A stretch of 40,177 nt of DNA from DATAEY01 sp038199035 (GTDB lineage Bacteria > Actinomycetota > Thermoleophilia > Solirubrobacterales > Solirubrobacteraceae). A program made the translations under genes and the position numbers. Below the pieces are notes generated by a model. That model was not told where the DNA came from. It worked only from the letters and a program-made list of their open reading frames with translations, and did no database searches. Below, piece by piece: positions 29,659-38,168 of the stretch. Every line of letters starts with the position of its first letter. The stretch's first letter is position 1. Location of the stretch: the NCBI GenBank assembly GCA_038199035.1, contig JBBPZM010000076.1:1-40177 (forward strand). The letters are read 5' to 3'.

Positions 29659-30414
29659 ATGAACGATCTCGCTCGAATGTCCGCCGTGGCAGCACGGCCC
29701 CGGCTTGCCAGGGGGCCACGGGCGGGCACAGCAGGCCGCTCCGTGCTGGTCGTGGATCCCGACCCGGCCACCCTCGAGGTCGTTCATCTGCTCTTGGGGG
29801 AAGCGGGCTTCCAGGTGTGGACGACGAAAGATGGGGTCGAGGCCTTGAGGGTTGCGTCTATCCGGCGACCCGATCTCCTGATCCTCGAGGTTGTCCTTCC
29901 GGATGTCGACGGGTTCCGGGTGATGCGCGGAGCCCGTTGCGCAGCGGGCCCAATTCCGGTCATCATGCTCTCGGCTCGTGGCTCGGAGCCGGATCGGATC
30001 GCAGGTCTCAGGCTGGGCGCCGATGACTACGTCACCAAGCCGTTCCTGCCCAGAGAGCTGGTCGCTCGGGTACACGCCGTGCTGCGTCGCTGTCCGCCCG
30101 ATCCCCTCGGCCAGGCGCCACTGCGGTTCGACGGCCTGGAAGTCGATTCCTCGGCCCGCAAGGTCACGGTCGGCGGCCGAGAGGTCCGCCTGACAAGACT
30201 GGAGTTCGAGCTGCTGCGCTTCATGGCTCGCCATCCCAACCGGGCCTTCACCCGCGACGAGCTGCTGCGCTGTGTCTGGGAGTACCCGCCCGGAATCGAC
30301 ACCACCACGGTGACCGTCCACGTCCGCCGGCTGCGCTCCAAGATCGAGCGCGATCCTGTACGGCCGAGCTTCATCCGCACCGTGAGGTGCGTGGGCTACC
30401 GGTTCGCGGAGTGA
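29659..30414 (+). CDS. OmpR/PhoB-type response regulator with non-canonical receiver
   Basis: 251 residues: a basic 27-residue N-terminal extension, a receiver (about 28-142) and a C-terminal winged helix (about 155-250, REVRLTRLEFELLRFMARHP to TVTVHVRRLRSKIE). The DNA-binding half is standard. In the receiver, the phospho-acceptor position holds Glu77 (DLLILEVVLPDVDG instead of LLDxxLP). The second Mg-binding acid is Pro34 (VVDPDP). The switch Ser and Lys (MLSARG, VTKPF) remain. No histidine kinase is adjacent. It is probably phosphorylation-independent, with Glu possibly mimicking the active state. ATG 29659 is preferred over TTG 29647. Confidence 0.88.
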   Translation: MNDLARMSAVAARPRLARGPRAGTAGRSVLVVDPDPATLEVVHLLLGEAGFQVWTTKDGVEALRVASIRRPDLLILEVVLPDVDGFRVMRGARCAAGPIPVIMLSARGSEPDRIAGLRLGADDYVTKPFLPRELVARVHAVLRRCPPDPLGQAPLRFDGLEVDSSARKVTVGGREVRLTRLEFELLRFMARHPNRAFTRDELLRCVWEYPPGIDTTTVTVHVRRLRSKIERDPVRPSFIRTVRCVGYRFAE

Positions 30415-30427
30415 ATGGCGGGAGATC

Positions 30428-31615
30428 TCAGGCTGCGGCGACGCGTGTGAGCGTCGCATCGCTATGCCCAGAGACATGCTGGCTGGGCATGAGCGCGCAC
30501 GCGATGGCGGCGGGGTCGCCGCTCGCGGTGACTTGACAGAGCAGCTCTCGCATCGCGCGAGCCGGCGCGGCGTGATAGCTCGTCGCGGGCATGGCTGCCT
30601 TCACGTGCCGTACCGGGCCACCTTCCAGGGGGCGGGCGACCAAGCCGTCTCGCAACCAGCCCAGCGCCAGGCGGGGCATCAGCGTCAACCCACGCCCGGC
30701 GTAGGCAAAGACCTGGAAGGCCTCGAAGCCGGTTGCGCAACACGAAGGGTCGACCTGGATGTCCAGGCCGGCAAGCCCGGCAATGACTCGAAGCTCGTCG
30801 GCCCAGGGCGATCCCCCGAGAATCGGTTCGCACGCGAGCTGGTCGAGCGTCACCCTGCTGCACGCGGCGAGCGGATGGTCTTTGCGGAGCACGACGAGAA
30901 ACGGGTCGTCGAAGAGGGGGGTGCACTCCAGAGCCGCCTCGTCGCCGACCGCCACGCCGTCGTAGTCGCGGCCCGCCGCCCAGTGATCGAACTCGAAGAT
31001 CAACGCGAGGTCGATCTCGCGTGCTCTCAGTCGGGCGATGCTCTCGTAGGGCTCGCCGTCGAAGAAGGAGAGCTCCACGGCGGGATGCCGCTTGCGGAAG
31101 GTCTCCATGGCAAACGCGACGAACGTGGAGGTCGCGCTCGTGAAGGAGCCGATCCGCAGCTGGCCACTGTCACCGCGGCCGATCGCGTCCAGCTCGACTT
31201 CGGCGTCGGCGAGCCGGGTCAGCACCGCTTCGGCGTGCGCGAGGAGAGCGGCGCCGGCATCGGTCAGGCGCATCCCCCGAGAAGTCCGGTCGAAGAGCGT
31301 CAGTCCGATGCCCCGCTCGAGGGTCGCCATCTGCTGGGAGACCGCCGACGGGGTGAAGCACAGCGCCTCCGCGGCGGCAGCGAAGCTGCCTCCCTGGGCG
31401 ACCTCGCGCAGCACCGCGAGCCGATTGAGATCGAAGGCACCCGGAAGTCGGGGAGGCCGTGGTCGCCCGTTGCCGTTGTAGGTCGAAGACGACGGTGAAC
31501 GTGGGGTTCCGCCGGTTTCTCCCGCGCTCGTCGGATGGGAATCGATGCCCCCGTTTGAAGGGGCTGTACTGCGGGGTTTGGGTCGGCTATTTGAGCTTCC
31601 ATTAGAGGACGGCAT
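30428..31615 (-). CDS. LysR-family transcriptional regulator
   Basis: 395 residues. The winged HTH is clear (FDLNRLAVLREVAQGGSFAAAAEALCFTPSAVSQQMATLERGIG), followed by the two-lobed effector domain (LRIGSFTSATSTFVAFAMETFRKRHPAVELSFFDGEP onward). Normal length is about 300. The excess is an N-terminal Ser/Asn/Pro-rich stretch of about 55 residues, apparently disordered. No better start lies closer to the HTH, so ATG 31615 is used. The 14-bp overlap with the STAS gene suggests joint transcription. It is convergent with the response regulator, 13 bp between stops. Its target is unknown. Confidence 0.88.
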   Translation of the reverse strand: MPSSNGSSNSRPKPRSTAPSNGGIDSHPTSAGETGGTPRSPSSSTYNGNGRPRPPRLPGAFDLNRLAVLREVAQGGSFAAAAEALCFTPSAVSQQMATLERGIGLTLFDRTSRGMRLTDAGAALLAHAEAVLTRLADAEVELDAIGRGDSGQLRIGSFTSATSTFVAFAMETFRKRHPAVELSFFDGEPYESIARLRAREIDLALIFEFDHWAAGRDYDGVAVGDEAALECTPLFDDPFLVVLRKDHPLAACSRVTLDQLACEPILGGSPWADELRVIAGLAGLDIQVDPSCCATGFEAFQVFAYAGRGLTLMPRLALGWLRDGLVARPLEGGPVRHVKAAMPATSYHAAPARAMRELLCQVTASGDPAAIACALMPSQHVSGHSDATLTRVAAA

Positions 31616-32114
31616 GTGAACCCCCAGGTCCGCCGGGGAATCGCCCGGCTCGATCGGGCGTTGAACACTGAAGACCGGGCGAGCCCTGCCGGCGACGCGG
31701 CGACAGCTGGTCGAGCACACCCGAGACCTCGAGGACGCGCTGGACCGCGGGCGGGCCCTCGACGAACGCGAAGCCGATCCCGTCCTCGCTGGCGCGTGCG
31801 CTCCAGTCGAGCACCAGGTGCAGACCGTTCGAGTCCATGAACTCCAGCTCGCGCAGGTCGAGCACGAAGCGCCGAAACCCACTCGTGTGGAGCTCGCGCA
31901 ACCGGTCCTCGACCTGACCGGTCGTCGCGATGTCCAACTCGCCGACGGGCGTCACACGGACGGCATCGCGCTCGGGGTGAACCTCGACACGAAATGGCTC
32001 GTACCCTGGTCGTGACGAGACCGAACGCAGAAGCGGGTGCCCATCGCGGCCCTCCCATACGCTCGGCGGCGTTGTACGGGCCGGGTGGGCGGCGGTCTCG
32101 TGGTCGACTCGCAT
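31602..32114 (-). CDS. STAS-domain anti-sigma-factor antagonist
   Basis: 170 residues. The STAS core (about 45-145) reads VRVTPVGELDIATTGQVEDRLRELHTSGFRRFVLDLRELEFMDSNGLHLVLDW. The Ser in MDSNG is the site that an anti-sigma kinase would phosphorylate in SpoIIAA/RsbV proteins. Unphosphorylated antagonist binds the anti-sigma factor and frees the sigma factor. No kinase or sigma gene is adjacent, so it must act on partners elsewhere. N- and C-terminal tails are non-conserved. The 3' end overlaps the LysR start by 14 bp. ATG 32114 is chosen; a GTG 12 codons upstream is possible. Confidence 0.85.
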   Translation of the reverse strand: MRVDHETAAHPARTTPPSVWEGRDGHPLLRSVSSRPGYEPFRVEVHPERDAVRVTPVGELDIATTGQVEDRLRELHTSGFRRFVLDLRELEFMDSNGLHLVLDWSARASEDGIGFAFVEGPPAVQRVLEVSGVLDQLSPRRRQGSPGLQCSTPDRAGRFPGGPGGSHAVL

Positions 32115-32235
32115 GACGCTCCAGACGGGGTCGGTGGATACGGACGCCACCGGGGTCTGGAGCGACGCGAAACGATCTGGACGTTGAGAGCGCCCAGTCT
32201 AGTCCCTCCGGAGCGGCTCTGTGGAGCGAGGGTGG

Positions 32236-32982
32236 TTAACGGCCGGAGAACGCACCCCGCGCCGGGTCGGCGAGCGCGGCGGGGTCCAGGCGGCCGTCGA
32301 TCAGCTCTCGAGCGACGTCGCTCAGGCGACGGTTGTGGTCACGAGCGTGAGCGCGGAGGCGGGCGAACGCGGCGTCTACGCCGATGCGGGCGCGCTCGGA
32401 CAGCACGCCCTTGGCCTGCTCGATGACGACCCGGCCGGTCAACGCGCGCTGGAGCTGCTCCACCATGCCACGGGTCTCGCGCACGGCGCGCTCCTGAAGC
32501 AGCGCGATCGCAGCGATGTCGGCCATGCCCTGGCTGAGCGGGATGTCACGCTCAGCCATCCGCCCAGCCGCGGTGCGAAACAGGTTCAGCGCCCCGATGG
32601 TCTCGCCGCGCACCCGCATCGGAACGGCCTGCACGGAGCGGAACCCTTTCTGCATGGCGGCCGGGGCGAACACGGGCCAGCGACCGGCGTCGAGCGCCAG
32701 GTCGTCGCTGACCACCGGCGTTCCGCGGCGGTAGCACTCGAAGCAGGGCCCCTCCTCGTTCTGGGCCTGCAACAGCTCCAGCGCCTCGGAGCGCTCGCTC
32801 GAGGAGGCCATGACCCGCAACGCGCCCGCGGCGTCGGCCAGCAGCAGCCCCGCCTCGCTGCAGTCCAAGAGCTGGACGCTGCGCTCCGCCAGGCGGTGCA
32901 GGAACTCGACCACGTCGAAGTCCTCCACCATCGTGTCGGCGAGCTCTACGAACATCTCCACGATGCGCTGCTCCCGAGTCAC
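32236..32982 (-). CDS. GAF-ANTAR RNA-binding antiterminator-type regulator
   Basis: 248 residues from GTG 32982, preceded by GGAGGG at 6 nt. The GAF sensor domain (about 10-165) includes DCSEAGLLLADAAGALRVMASSSE and EEGPCFECYRRGTPV. The ANTAR domain (about 180-240) reads LQRALTGRVVIEQAKGVLSERARIGVDAAFARLRAHARDHN. ANTAR domains bind paired RNA hairpins and prevent transcription termination. The ligand of the GAF domain is unknown. A second GAF-ANTAR gene lies 70 bp upstream on the same strand. Confidence 0.9.
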   Translation of the reverse strand: MTREQRIVEMFVELADTMVEDFDVVEFLHRLAERSVQLLDCSEAGLLLADAAGALRVMASSSERSEALELLQAQNEEGPCFECYRRGTPVVSDDLALDAGRWPVFAPAAMQKGFRSVQAVPMRVRGETIGALNLFRTAAGRMAERDIPLSQGMADIAAIALLQERAVRETRGMVEQLQRALTGRVVIEQAKGVLSERARIGVDAAFARLRAHARDHNRRLSDVARELIDGRLDPAALADPARGAFSGR

Positions 32983-33052
32983 GCGCTTCCCTCCACCAGG
33001 TTGCCTTCGCACGCCCTCACCTGCGCCATTATCGCGTGGCCGCGCGCGCGTG

Positions 33053-33760
33053 TCACGATTCCTCCAGGCGCAGGCGGCCCGCGACCACCTCGCTGGCCAC
33101 GACCCGCAGCGGGCGCTCCTGGGCGAACGCGTGGGCGCGCATGCGCACGAAGCCCTCATCCAGGGAGACCCCGAGCTGGACGGAGATCATGCCCGTCGCC
33201 TGATGAACCTCCGCCCAGTGCGCCGGCTCCTTGGCCAGCAGCTGATGCACGGTGTCCGGCGCAGCCCCGGCCTGCAACCCGAGGATCACCTGGGTGGCGA
33301 CGTCGGCCAGCACCAGGCCGTAGGCCAGCTCGTCGGCGCTCAACGCCCCCGGGCGATCCCGGTACAGCGCCAGAACCCCGATGCGGATCGTGCCGAGATG
33401 CAGCGGGAAAGCGAACACCGCCAGCACGCCGACCTCCACGCCGCCCCGGGCGAACGCCGGCCAGCGCACGACTCTGGTAGCGGCCAGGTCCGGCTCCAAC
33501 ACCGGCTCGCCGCTCGCCCATGCATCCACGCACGGCCCCTCACCCAAGGAGAGCTGAAGCTCCTGCACGAACGCGATCCCAGGCTCGGAGACTCCCGCGG
33601 TGCCACGAAGCTCGCCGTCCACCATCAGCGAAAGCCCCGCGCCGGTGAGCGACAACAGCTCCGCCGCCGCCAAACAGACACGATCGATCAACGCTGCAGA
33701 GCCGTCTCCGCCGGCGTCTGCCATTGCGGACAGCACTGCGCTCAGCCGATCCGTCGGCAT
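33053..33760 (-). CDS. GAF-ANTAR regulator, second copy
   Basis: 235 residues. GAF-like sensor: LIDRVCLAAAELLSLTGAGLSLMVDGELRGTAGVSE and LGEGPCVDAWASGEPV. The ANTAR part is VHQATGMISVQLGVSLDEGFVRMRAHAFAQERPLRVVASEVVAGR. It is more divergent than its neighbour: the helix before QATGMIS lacks the R-x-x-I-E-x-A-K pattern. The two are only loosely similar, so this is an old pair rather than a recent duplication. It probably leads the operon with the downstream GAF-ANTAR gene. Confidence 0.88.
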   Translation of the reverse strand: MPTDRLSAVLSAMADAGGDGSAALIDRVCLAAAELLSLTGAGLSLMVDGELRGTAGVSEPGIAFVQELQLSLGEGPCVDAWASGEPVLEPDLAATRVVRWPAFARGGVEVGVLAVFAFPLHLGTIRIGVLALYRDRPGALSADELAYGLVLADVATQVILGLQAGAAPDTVHQLLAKEPAHWAEVHQATGMISVQLGVSLDEGFVRMRAHAFAQERPLRVVASEVVAGRLRLEES

Positions 33761-33898
33761 ACCGCCAAACCCTACGCCGAATGGTCCGTGCTGACTGGGG
33801 GCGGCGACTGCCTGGCGGGCGAGGCGCGTAACGAATCACTGAGGTAACGCACACTCATACGAGCAGCATGAGCATGGAGACGAAGTGACTGATATGTC

Positions 33899-34339
33899 AT
33901 GGCGCTGATTCAGGCAGTGCTTCGCGGCCTGGCGGCAGGTTTCATCGGAACGGTCGTGCTGACCCTCACCGAGACCCTGGAGATCGCGGTCACGGGCCGC
34001 GAGCCGAGCACCGTGCCGGGGCAGGTGGGCGCCAAGCTGGCCGGCCTCGATCCCGCCGACGATCCGCACCTCGAGAGGCGCAGCACGGCGGTGCATTGGA
34101 TGCACGGGATCGCGATGGGGCCCGTGCGGGGTCTGCTCGCCGTAACCGGACTGGGGAAAGTGGGGGGCAGCATCGTCTTCTACGCCATCGTGTGGGGTGG
34201 CGACGCCCTGCTCTACCGTCTATTGGGCATCGCTCCGGTGCCGTGGCGGTGGAAGCGCGCCGAGCTGGCGACCGACTTGTCCCACAAGGGGGTGTACGCG
34301 GCCGCAACCAGCGTCGCCTACGTCCTGAGCGCTCGATGA
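33899..34339 (+). CDS. Small integral membrane protein
   Basis: 146 residues. Hydrophobic segments lie near 5-28 (VLRGLAAGFIGTVVLTLTETL), 65-85, 88-108 (GGSIVFYAIVWGGDALLYRLLG) and 128-145. A conserved-looking HWMHGIAMGPVRGLL precedes the third. The layout resembles YagU/DUF1440-type proteins with an early TxxE; that similarity is tentative. It ends 10 bp before the GH15 gene, so the two are probably one operon. Function unknown. Confidence 0.65.
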   Translation: MALIQAVLRGLAAGFIGTVVLTLTETLEIAVTGREPSTVPGQVGAKLAGLDPADDPHLERRSTAVHWMHGIAMGPVRGLLAVTGLGKVGGSIVFYAIVWGGDALLYRLLGIAPVPWRWKRAELATDLSHKGVYAAATSVAYVLSAR

Positions 34340-34349
34340 GCGGGGCTCG

Positions 34350-36155
34350 GTGATCTCGACGCCGGCGGCGATCGACGACTACGGGTTCCTGTCCGACTGC
34401 CATTCGGCCGCCCTCGTGGGCCGGGAGGGCTCGGTCGACTGGTGGTGCGTCCCACGCTTCGACTCTGCCTCGGTGTTCGGCCGCCTGCTCGGCGCCGACG
34501 CCGGCCACTGGTCGCTGTGCCCGACGGCGGACTTCGAGGCCGAGCGCCAGTACGTCGGCGACACCCTCGTCCTGCGTACCGTCTTCACCACGAGCGGGGG
34601 CGAGGTGGCGGTGACCGACGCCCTGGGCCTCGAGCTCGGCGCGCGCGGTCACGAGATCGGCCGGCGCAGTCCCCACGTGCTGCTGCGAAGCGTGGAGGGG
34701 CGTCGCGGCGCCGTCGCGATGAGCACCGAGCTGGCCCCGCGGATGGAGTACGGATTGACCGTTCCCCACGTCACCGGCACTCCCCAGGGGATCGTGGCCC
34801 GCGGCGGCCCGGCTCGGCTGTCCCTGACGGCCTCGGTCGCGCTTTCGTCGGGCCCTGGTCGCGCGGAGGCCAGCTTCACCGTCCGAGAGGGCCAGCGCGT
34901 GGACTTCCGGCTCTGCTTCGCGCCCTCGTTCGCGGGGTCGAGCACCGCCGAGACGGGGGACGAGACGACGCTCGAGGACACGATCGCCGGCTGGGAGTCG
35001 TGGGTGGCGCAGCACAGCGGCTACCACGGGCGCCACGCCGAGGCGGTGCGCCGCAGCTCGCTGGTGCTCCAGGGGCTCACCTACCAACCGACCGGAGCGG
35101 TGGTCGCCGCCGCCACGACCTCGCTCCCCGAGACGATCGGCAAGGAGCTCAACTTCGACTACCGATTCGCCTGGCTGCGCGACCTGAGCTTGACCATACG
35201 CTCGTTGTGGATCGCGGCGTGCCCTGACGAGGCGAGCCGCCTGTTCGGCTGGATGACGCAGGCGGCCGGTCACATCGGGGACGAGCGGGTCCAGATCATG
35301 TACGGGGTGGAGGGCGAGCGCGACCTCACCGAGCACGAGGTCGCCCACCTGCCGGGGTTTCGCGACAGCCGCCCCGTGCGGCTGGGAAACGGCGCCTGGG
35401 TCCAGACCCAGCTCGACGTCCTCGGCGAGGTGCTGGACGCCGCCCAGCAGTTGCGCGAGCAGCTCGGGGAGCTGGAGGAGCCCACCCGACACCTGCTCGT
35501 CGCGCTGGCCGACCGTGCGGCGAGCACCTGGCGGGAGCCGGACGCGGGGATGTGGGAGGCCCGGGACGCCAGGCGCCAGTACGTCTCATCCAAGGTGATG
35601 TGCTGGGTGGCGCTCGACCGGGCGGTTCGGCTGGCCCCGCTGCTGGGCGACGACGCGGCCGTGCAGCGCTGGGAGCAGGCGCGCGACCGCGTGCGGACGG
35701 CCGTGCTGACCAAGGGCTGGAGCGAGCGGGCTGGCGCGTACACGGGCGCCTTCGGCTCCGACGAGCTCGACGCCTCGGTCCTCGTCTTGCCGCTCGTGCG
35801 CTTCCTCCCCGCCGACGACGAGCGGATGTGGGCGACGATCGAGGCGATCGAGCGGGAGCTCGGTGACGTCGGCCTGGTTCGCCGCTGGCCCGACGACCCG
35901 ATGGGGTTCCTCATCTGCACCTACTGGCTGGTCGAATGCCTGGCCCTGCGCGGGGAGCTCGCTCGCGCCGAAGCGTGGTTCACGCGAGCCATCTCGTATG
36001 CGAACGACCTCGGCCTGATGTCGGAGGAAGCCGACCCTGACCGCCGGGAGCTGCTGGGCAATTTCCCGCAGGCCTTCTCCCACGTCGGGCTCATCAACGC
36101 CGCGTGGCGGCTGACCGAGACGGGCGCGAAGCACGTCGACCAACCCCAGGATTAG
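34350..36155 (+). CDS. GH15-family glycoside hydrolase (glucoamylase/trehalase type)
   Basis: 601 residues, full family length, cytoplasmic (no signal). The N-terminal beta-sandwich begins IDDYGFLSDCHSAALVGREGSVDWWCVPRFDSASVFGRLL, the usual opening. The (alpha/alpha)6 barrel follows from LTYQPTGAVVAAATTSLPE and FDYRFAWLRDLSLTIRSLW. GMWEARDARRQYVSSKVM holds the catalytic Glu region. NFPQAFSHVGLINAAW near the end is typical. Close relatives in mycobacteria and soil actinobacteria include trehalases; trehalose or a maltodextrin is the likely substrate, fitting an osmoprotection role. GTG 34350 lies next to the DYGFLSD opening. An SDR gene follows 10 bp later. Confidence 0.9.
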   Translation: MISTPAAIDDYGFLSDCHSAALVGREGSVDWWCVPRFDSASVFGRLLGADAGHWSLCPTADFEAERQYVGDTLVLRTVFTTSGGEVAVTDALGLELGARGHEIGRRSPHVLLRSVEGRRGAVAMSTELAPRMEYGLTVPHVTGTPQGIVARGGPARLSLTASVALSSGPGRAEASFTVREGQRVDFRLCFAPSFAGSSTAETGDETTLEDTIAGWESWVAQHSGYHGRHAEAVRRSSLVLQGLTYQPTGAVVAAATTSLPETIGKELNFDYRFAWLRDLSLTIRSLWIAACPDEASRLFGWMTQAAGHIGDERVQIMYGVEGERDLTEHEVAHLPGFRDSRPVRLGNGAWVQTQLDVLGEVLDAAQQLREQLGELEEPTRHLLVALADRAASTWREPDAGMWEARDARRQYVSSKVMCWVALDRAVRLAPLLGDDAAVQRWEQARDRVRTAVLTKGWSERAGAYTGAFGSDELDASVLVLPLVRFLPADDERMWATIEAIERELGDVGLVRRWPDDPMGFLICTYWLVECLALRGELARAEAWFTRAISYANDLGLMSEEADPDRRELLGNFPQAFSHVGLINAAWRLTETGAKHVDQPQD

Positions 36156-36165
36156 GAGGCTACTG

Positions 36166-36951
36166 GTGAGCACCGGACAACTTCAGGACAAGGTGGCGCT
36201 GATCACCGGCTCGGATTCCGGAATCGGGCAGGGCACCGCGATCGAGTTCGCCAAGGAGGGGGCCGACGTCGTGGTCCACTACCTGGAGGACGAAGACGGG
36301 GCGCAGCACACCCGTGAGGCCGTGGAGGCGGCGGGCCGGCGGGCGATCGTCGTGCAGGCCGACATCAGCGACGAGCAGCAGGTCGAACGGCTCTTCGACA
36401 CCGCGCTCGAAGCCTTCGACACGGTGGACATCCTGATGAACAACGCCGGCGTCGATGCCTCCGGGACCGAGGTGGGCGAGCTCTCCACCGAGGTCTGGGA
36501 CAAGGCGATCAGGACCAACCTGTACGGGGCGTTCTTCTGCTGCCGTCGGTTCGTCCAGATCCGCAAGGCCGGCGACTCGGCCGGCGGCAAGATCATCAAC
36601 GTCACCTCGGTGCACCAGGAGATCCCCAACCCAGGCGGCGCCGACTACGACTGCTCCAAGGGCGCGCTGCGCAACCTCACGCTGACAATGGCCCTCGAGC
36701 TGGCGCCGCTGAAGATCAACATCAACAACCTCGGCCCGGGGATGGTGCTCACACCGTTCAACCAGGCGGCCATCGACGACCCCAAGCTGCTCGACGACCA
36801 GGTGCAGAGCATCCCGTGGAAGCGGGCGGCGCAGCCGTCGGAGATCGGCCGCCTGGCTGTCTTCCTCGCGTCCGCGGACAGCGACTACGTCACCGGCAGC
36901 ACGTACTTCATGGACGGAGGACTGATGCGCAACGTGGGCCAAGGCGCGTGA
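36166..36951 (+). CDS. SDR-family oxidoreductase (glucose-1-dehydrogenase-like)
   Basis: 261 residues. TGSDSGIGQG is the cofactor loop (usually TGxxxGIG). NNAGVD, a Ser in INVTSVHQE and the YDCSK Tyr-Lys pair complete the catalytic set. The C-terminus FLASADSDYVTGSTYFMDGGLMRN is the standard SDR ending. AGGAGG lies 8 nt before GTG 36166. The gene follows GH15 by 10 bp. A trehalase-type enzyme making glucose beside a glucose-dehydrogenase-like SDR suggests linked sugar oxidation, though substrate choice in this family is hard to predict. Confidence 0.9.
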   Translation: MSTGQLQDKVALITGSDSGIGQGTAIEFAKEGADVVVHYLEDEDGAQHTREAVEAAGRRAIVVQADISDEQQVERLFDTALEAFDTVDILMNNAGVDASGTEVGELSTEVWDKAIRTNLYGAFFCCRRFVQIRKAGDSAGGKIINVTSVHQEIPNPGGADYDCSKGALRNLTLTMALELAPLKININNLGPGMVLTPFNQAAIDDPKLLDDQVQSIPWKRAAQPSEIGRLAVFLASADSDYVTGSTYFMDGGLMRNVGQGA

Positions 36952-36988
36952 GGGCGACGGAGCGCGGCTGCCGGCGTCGCGGTCCGCC

Positions 36989-37618
36989 GTGATCGGTCGT
37001 CCTCCCCACGAGATCTGGCAGGACAGCCTCGAGGACGGCCAGCGGCGCCTGGCCCAACCCACCTCGGTCATCGCTGCGACGGCCCTGCTCGGCGGCCTTC
37101 ACGTGACGCTTGGCCTGCTCGCGTTGCTGGTGACCACCGGAGCGCTGGTCGCCGTGCTGCCGAGCAGCGCGCACGTGCTGGCGTCGCTGACCTTCGGGTT
37201 CGGTCTCGTCTTCATCACCCTCGGCCGATCGGAGCTGTCACACGCGGCCGCGGCCGGCAAGCTGGGCGACACGTTGACCCAGCGGGACCTCCTGGCGGCG
37301 GTTCTCAGCGCCGTCCTGGCCGGAGCGATCATCACCCTCTTCACCTGGATCACCGAGGCCGCGGAGAGCGACCTCACGAGGCTGTTCGCCGCCCTGCTCA
37401 TAGGCTTTGTCCTGCTCGCTCCGAGCACCAACCACTCGGTGGTGGGCTTCGGCGAGGTCCTGCTCGTGATCCTGTCGGGCACGTCGAGCGCCGACTGGAT
37501 GGGACCTGCTGCGCAACACAGCGGTCGCCGTCGTGGGGCCAACCTCGGTCGGTGGAGTGGTTCTCGTGGCCTTCGTCCGGGGAGTCCAGGCGCAGGCGCG
37601 GCTCGGCGGCAGGCGTGA
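36989..37618 (+). CDS. Formate/nitrite-transporter-family homologue with disrupted C-terminus
   Basis: The frame gives 209 residues with FNT-like segments: SLEDGQRRLAQPTSVIAATALLGG, FGFGLVFITLGRSELS, LLAAVLSAVLAGAIITLFTWITEAAES and LLAPSTNHSVVGFGEVLLVI. Two things are odd. After RSEL the normal FTxN loop is replaced by HAAAAGKLGDTLTQ, so a pore-lining part seems deleted. At about 37500 the coding pattern moves one frame on (DLLRNTAVAVVG, then GGVVLVAFVRGVQAQ), while the annotated frame runs into a non-conserved tail. A second copy of exactly that C-terminal helix lies at 38034-38159. Channel function is doubtful. Confidence 0.65.
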   Translation: MIGRPPHEIWQDSLEDGQRRLAQPTSVIAATALLGGLHVTLGLLALLVTTGALVAVLPSSAHVLASLTFGFGLVFITLGRSELSHAAAAGKLGDTLTQRDLLAAVLSAVLAGAIITLFTWITEAAESDLTRLFAALLIGFVLLAPSTNHSVVGFGEVLLVILSGTSSADWMGPAAQHSGRRRGANLGRWSGSRGLRPGSPGAGAARRQA

Positions 37619-37635
37619 GTCGGGTAGGGAGGGAG

Positions 37636-37896
37636 CTATCCCGTGCCGTGGGTCGAGAAGGTGTCGCCGACGCTGTTGCCCTCACTGGTGTTCCCCGAAC
37701 TACGGCCCTTGCCGGATGCCTCGCTGGGCCCCTCGGATCCCGGTGACCCGCCGAGGCCATCGTTGGGGTGCTTGTCGATGGCACTGCCCTTGATCGTGTA
37801 GAAGCCGTACACGACCGCAAAGAACAGGATGACCACAAAGCCGAGGAAGATGAAGCTTCCCCCGGCGAGTGCGAGCGGGACGAGCATGGCGGGCAC
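37636..37896 (-). CDS. Small single-span membrane protein with Gly/Ser-rich tail
   Basis: 86 residues from GTG 37896, which has AGGAG 6 nt upstream. One transmembrane helix (about 5-35, LALAGGSFIFLGFVVILFFAVVYGFYTI) is followed by a hydrophilic tail rich in Gly, Ser and Glu. It has no catalytic motif. It lies between the two formate/nitrite-transporter pieces, on the opposite strand. The family is not recognised; the tail composition resembles flexible linkers. Confidence 0.6.
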   Translation of the reverse strand: MPAMLVPLALAGGSFIFLGFVVILFFAVVYGFYTIKGSAIDKHPNDGLGGSPGSEGPSEASGKGRSSGNTSEGNSVGDTFSTHGTG

Positions 37897-38033
37897 GCTT
37901 ATCTCCTGAAGGACGTGATGGACGCTTGGCGACAGACGTCGCAAGCGATACCGGTGACGTATCCGTCACCAACTTATCTCAATCGCACGAAACGATTACG
38001 GTGGGGCTCACCTCCCCCGCGAGTGTGCCGTGT

Positions 38034-38159
38034 GACTGGCTGGACCTGCTGCGAAACACGGCAGTCGCCGTCGCGGGCAACCTCGTCGATGGTGTGGTTC
38101 TCGTGGCCTTCGTCCGAAGCGTGCAGACGCAGGCGACGCAGCGCGCCAGCCGACACTAG
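38034..38159 (+). pseudogene. Second C-terminal fragment of a formate/nitrite-transporter gene
   Basis: DWLDLLRNTAVAVAGNLVDG, then VVLVAFVRSVQTQATQRASRH and TAG. It matches, at about three bases in four, the shifted C-terminal end of the gene at 36989 (37493-37617), with the frame intact here. No other transporter sequence precedes it; upstream codons (to 37870) look random. Likely the remainder of a tandem paralogue mostly removed by deletion. Confidence 0.6.
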
Positions 38160-38168
38160 GCCGGCGGT

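Noticed and set aside
36166..36951. Enoyl-ACP reductase or 3-oxoacyl-ACP reductase (fabG)
   Set aside because: The SDR core alone does not distinguish these; no fatty-acid synthesis genes are nearby and the C-terminus fits glucose-dehydrogenase-like SDRs better.
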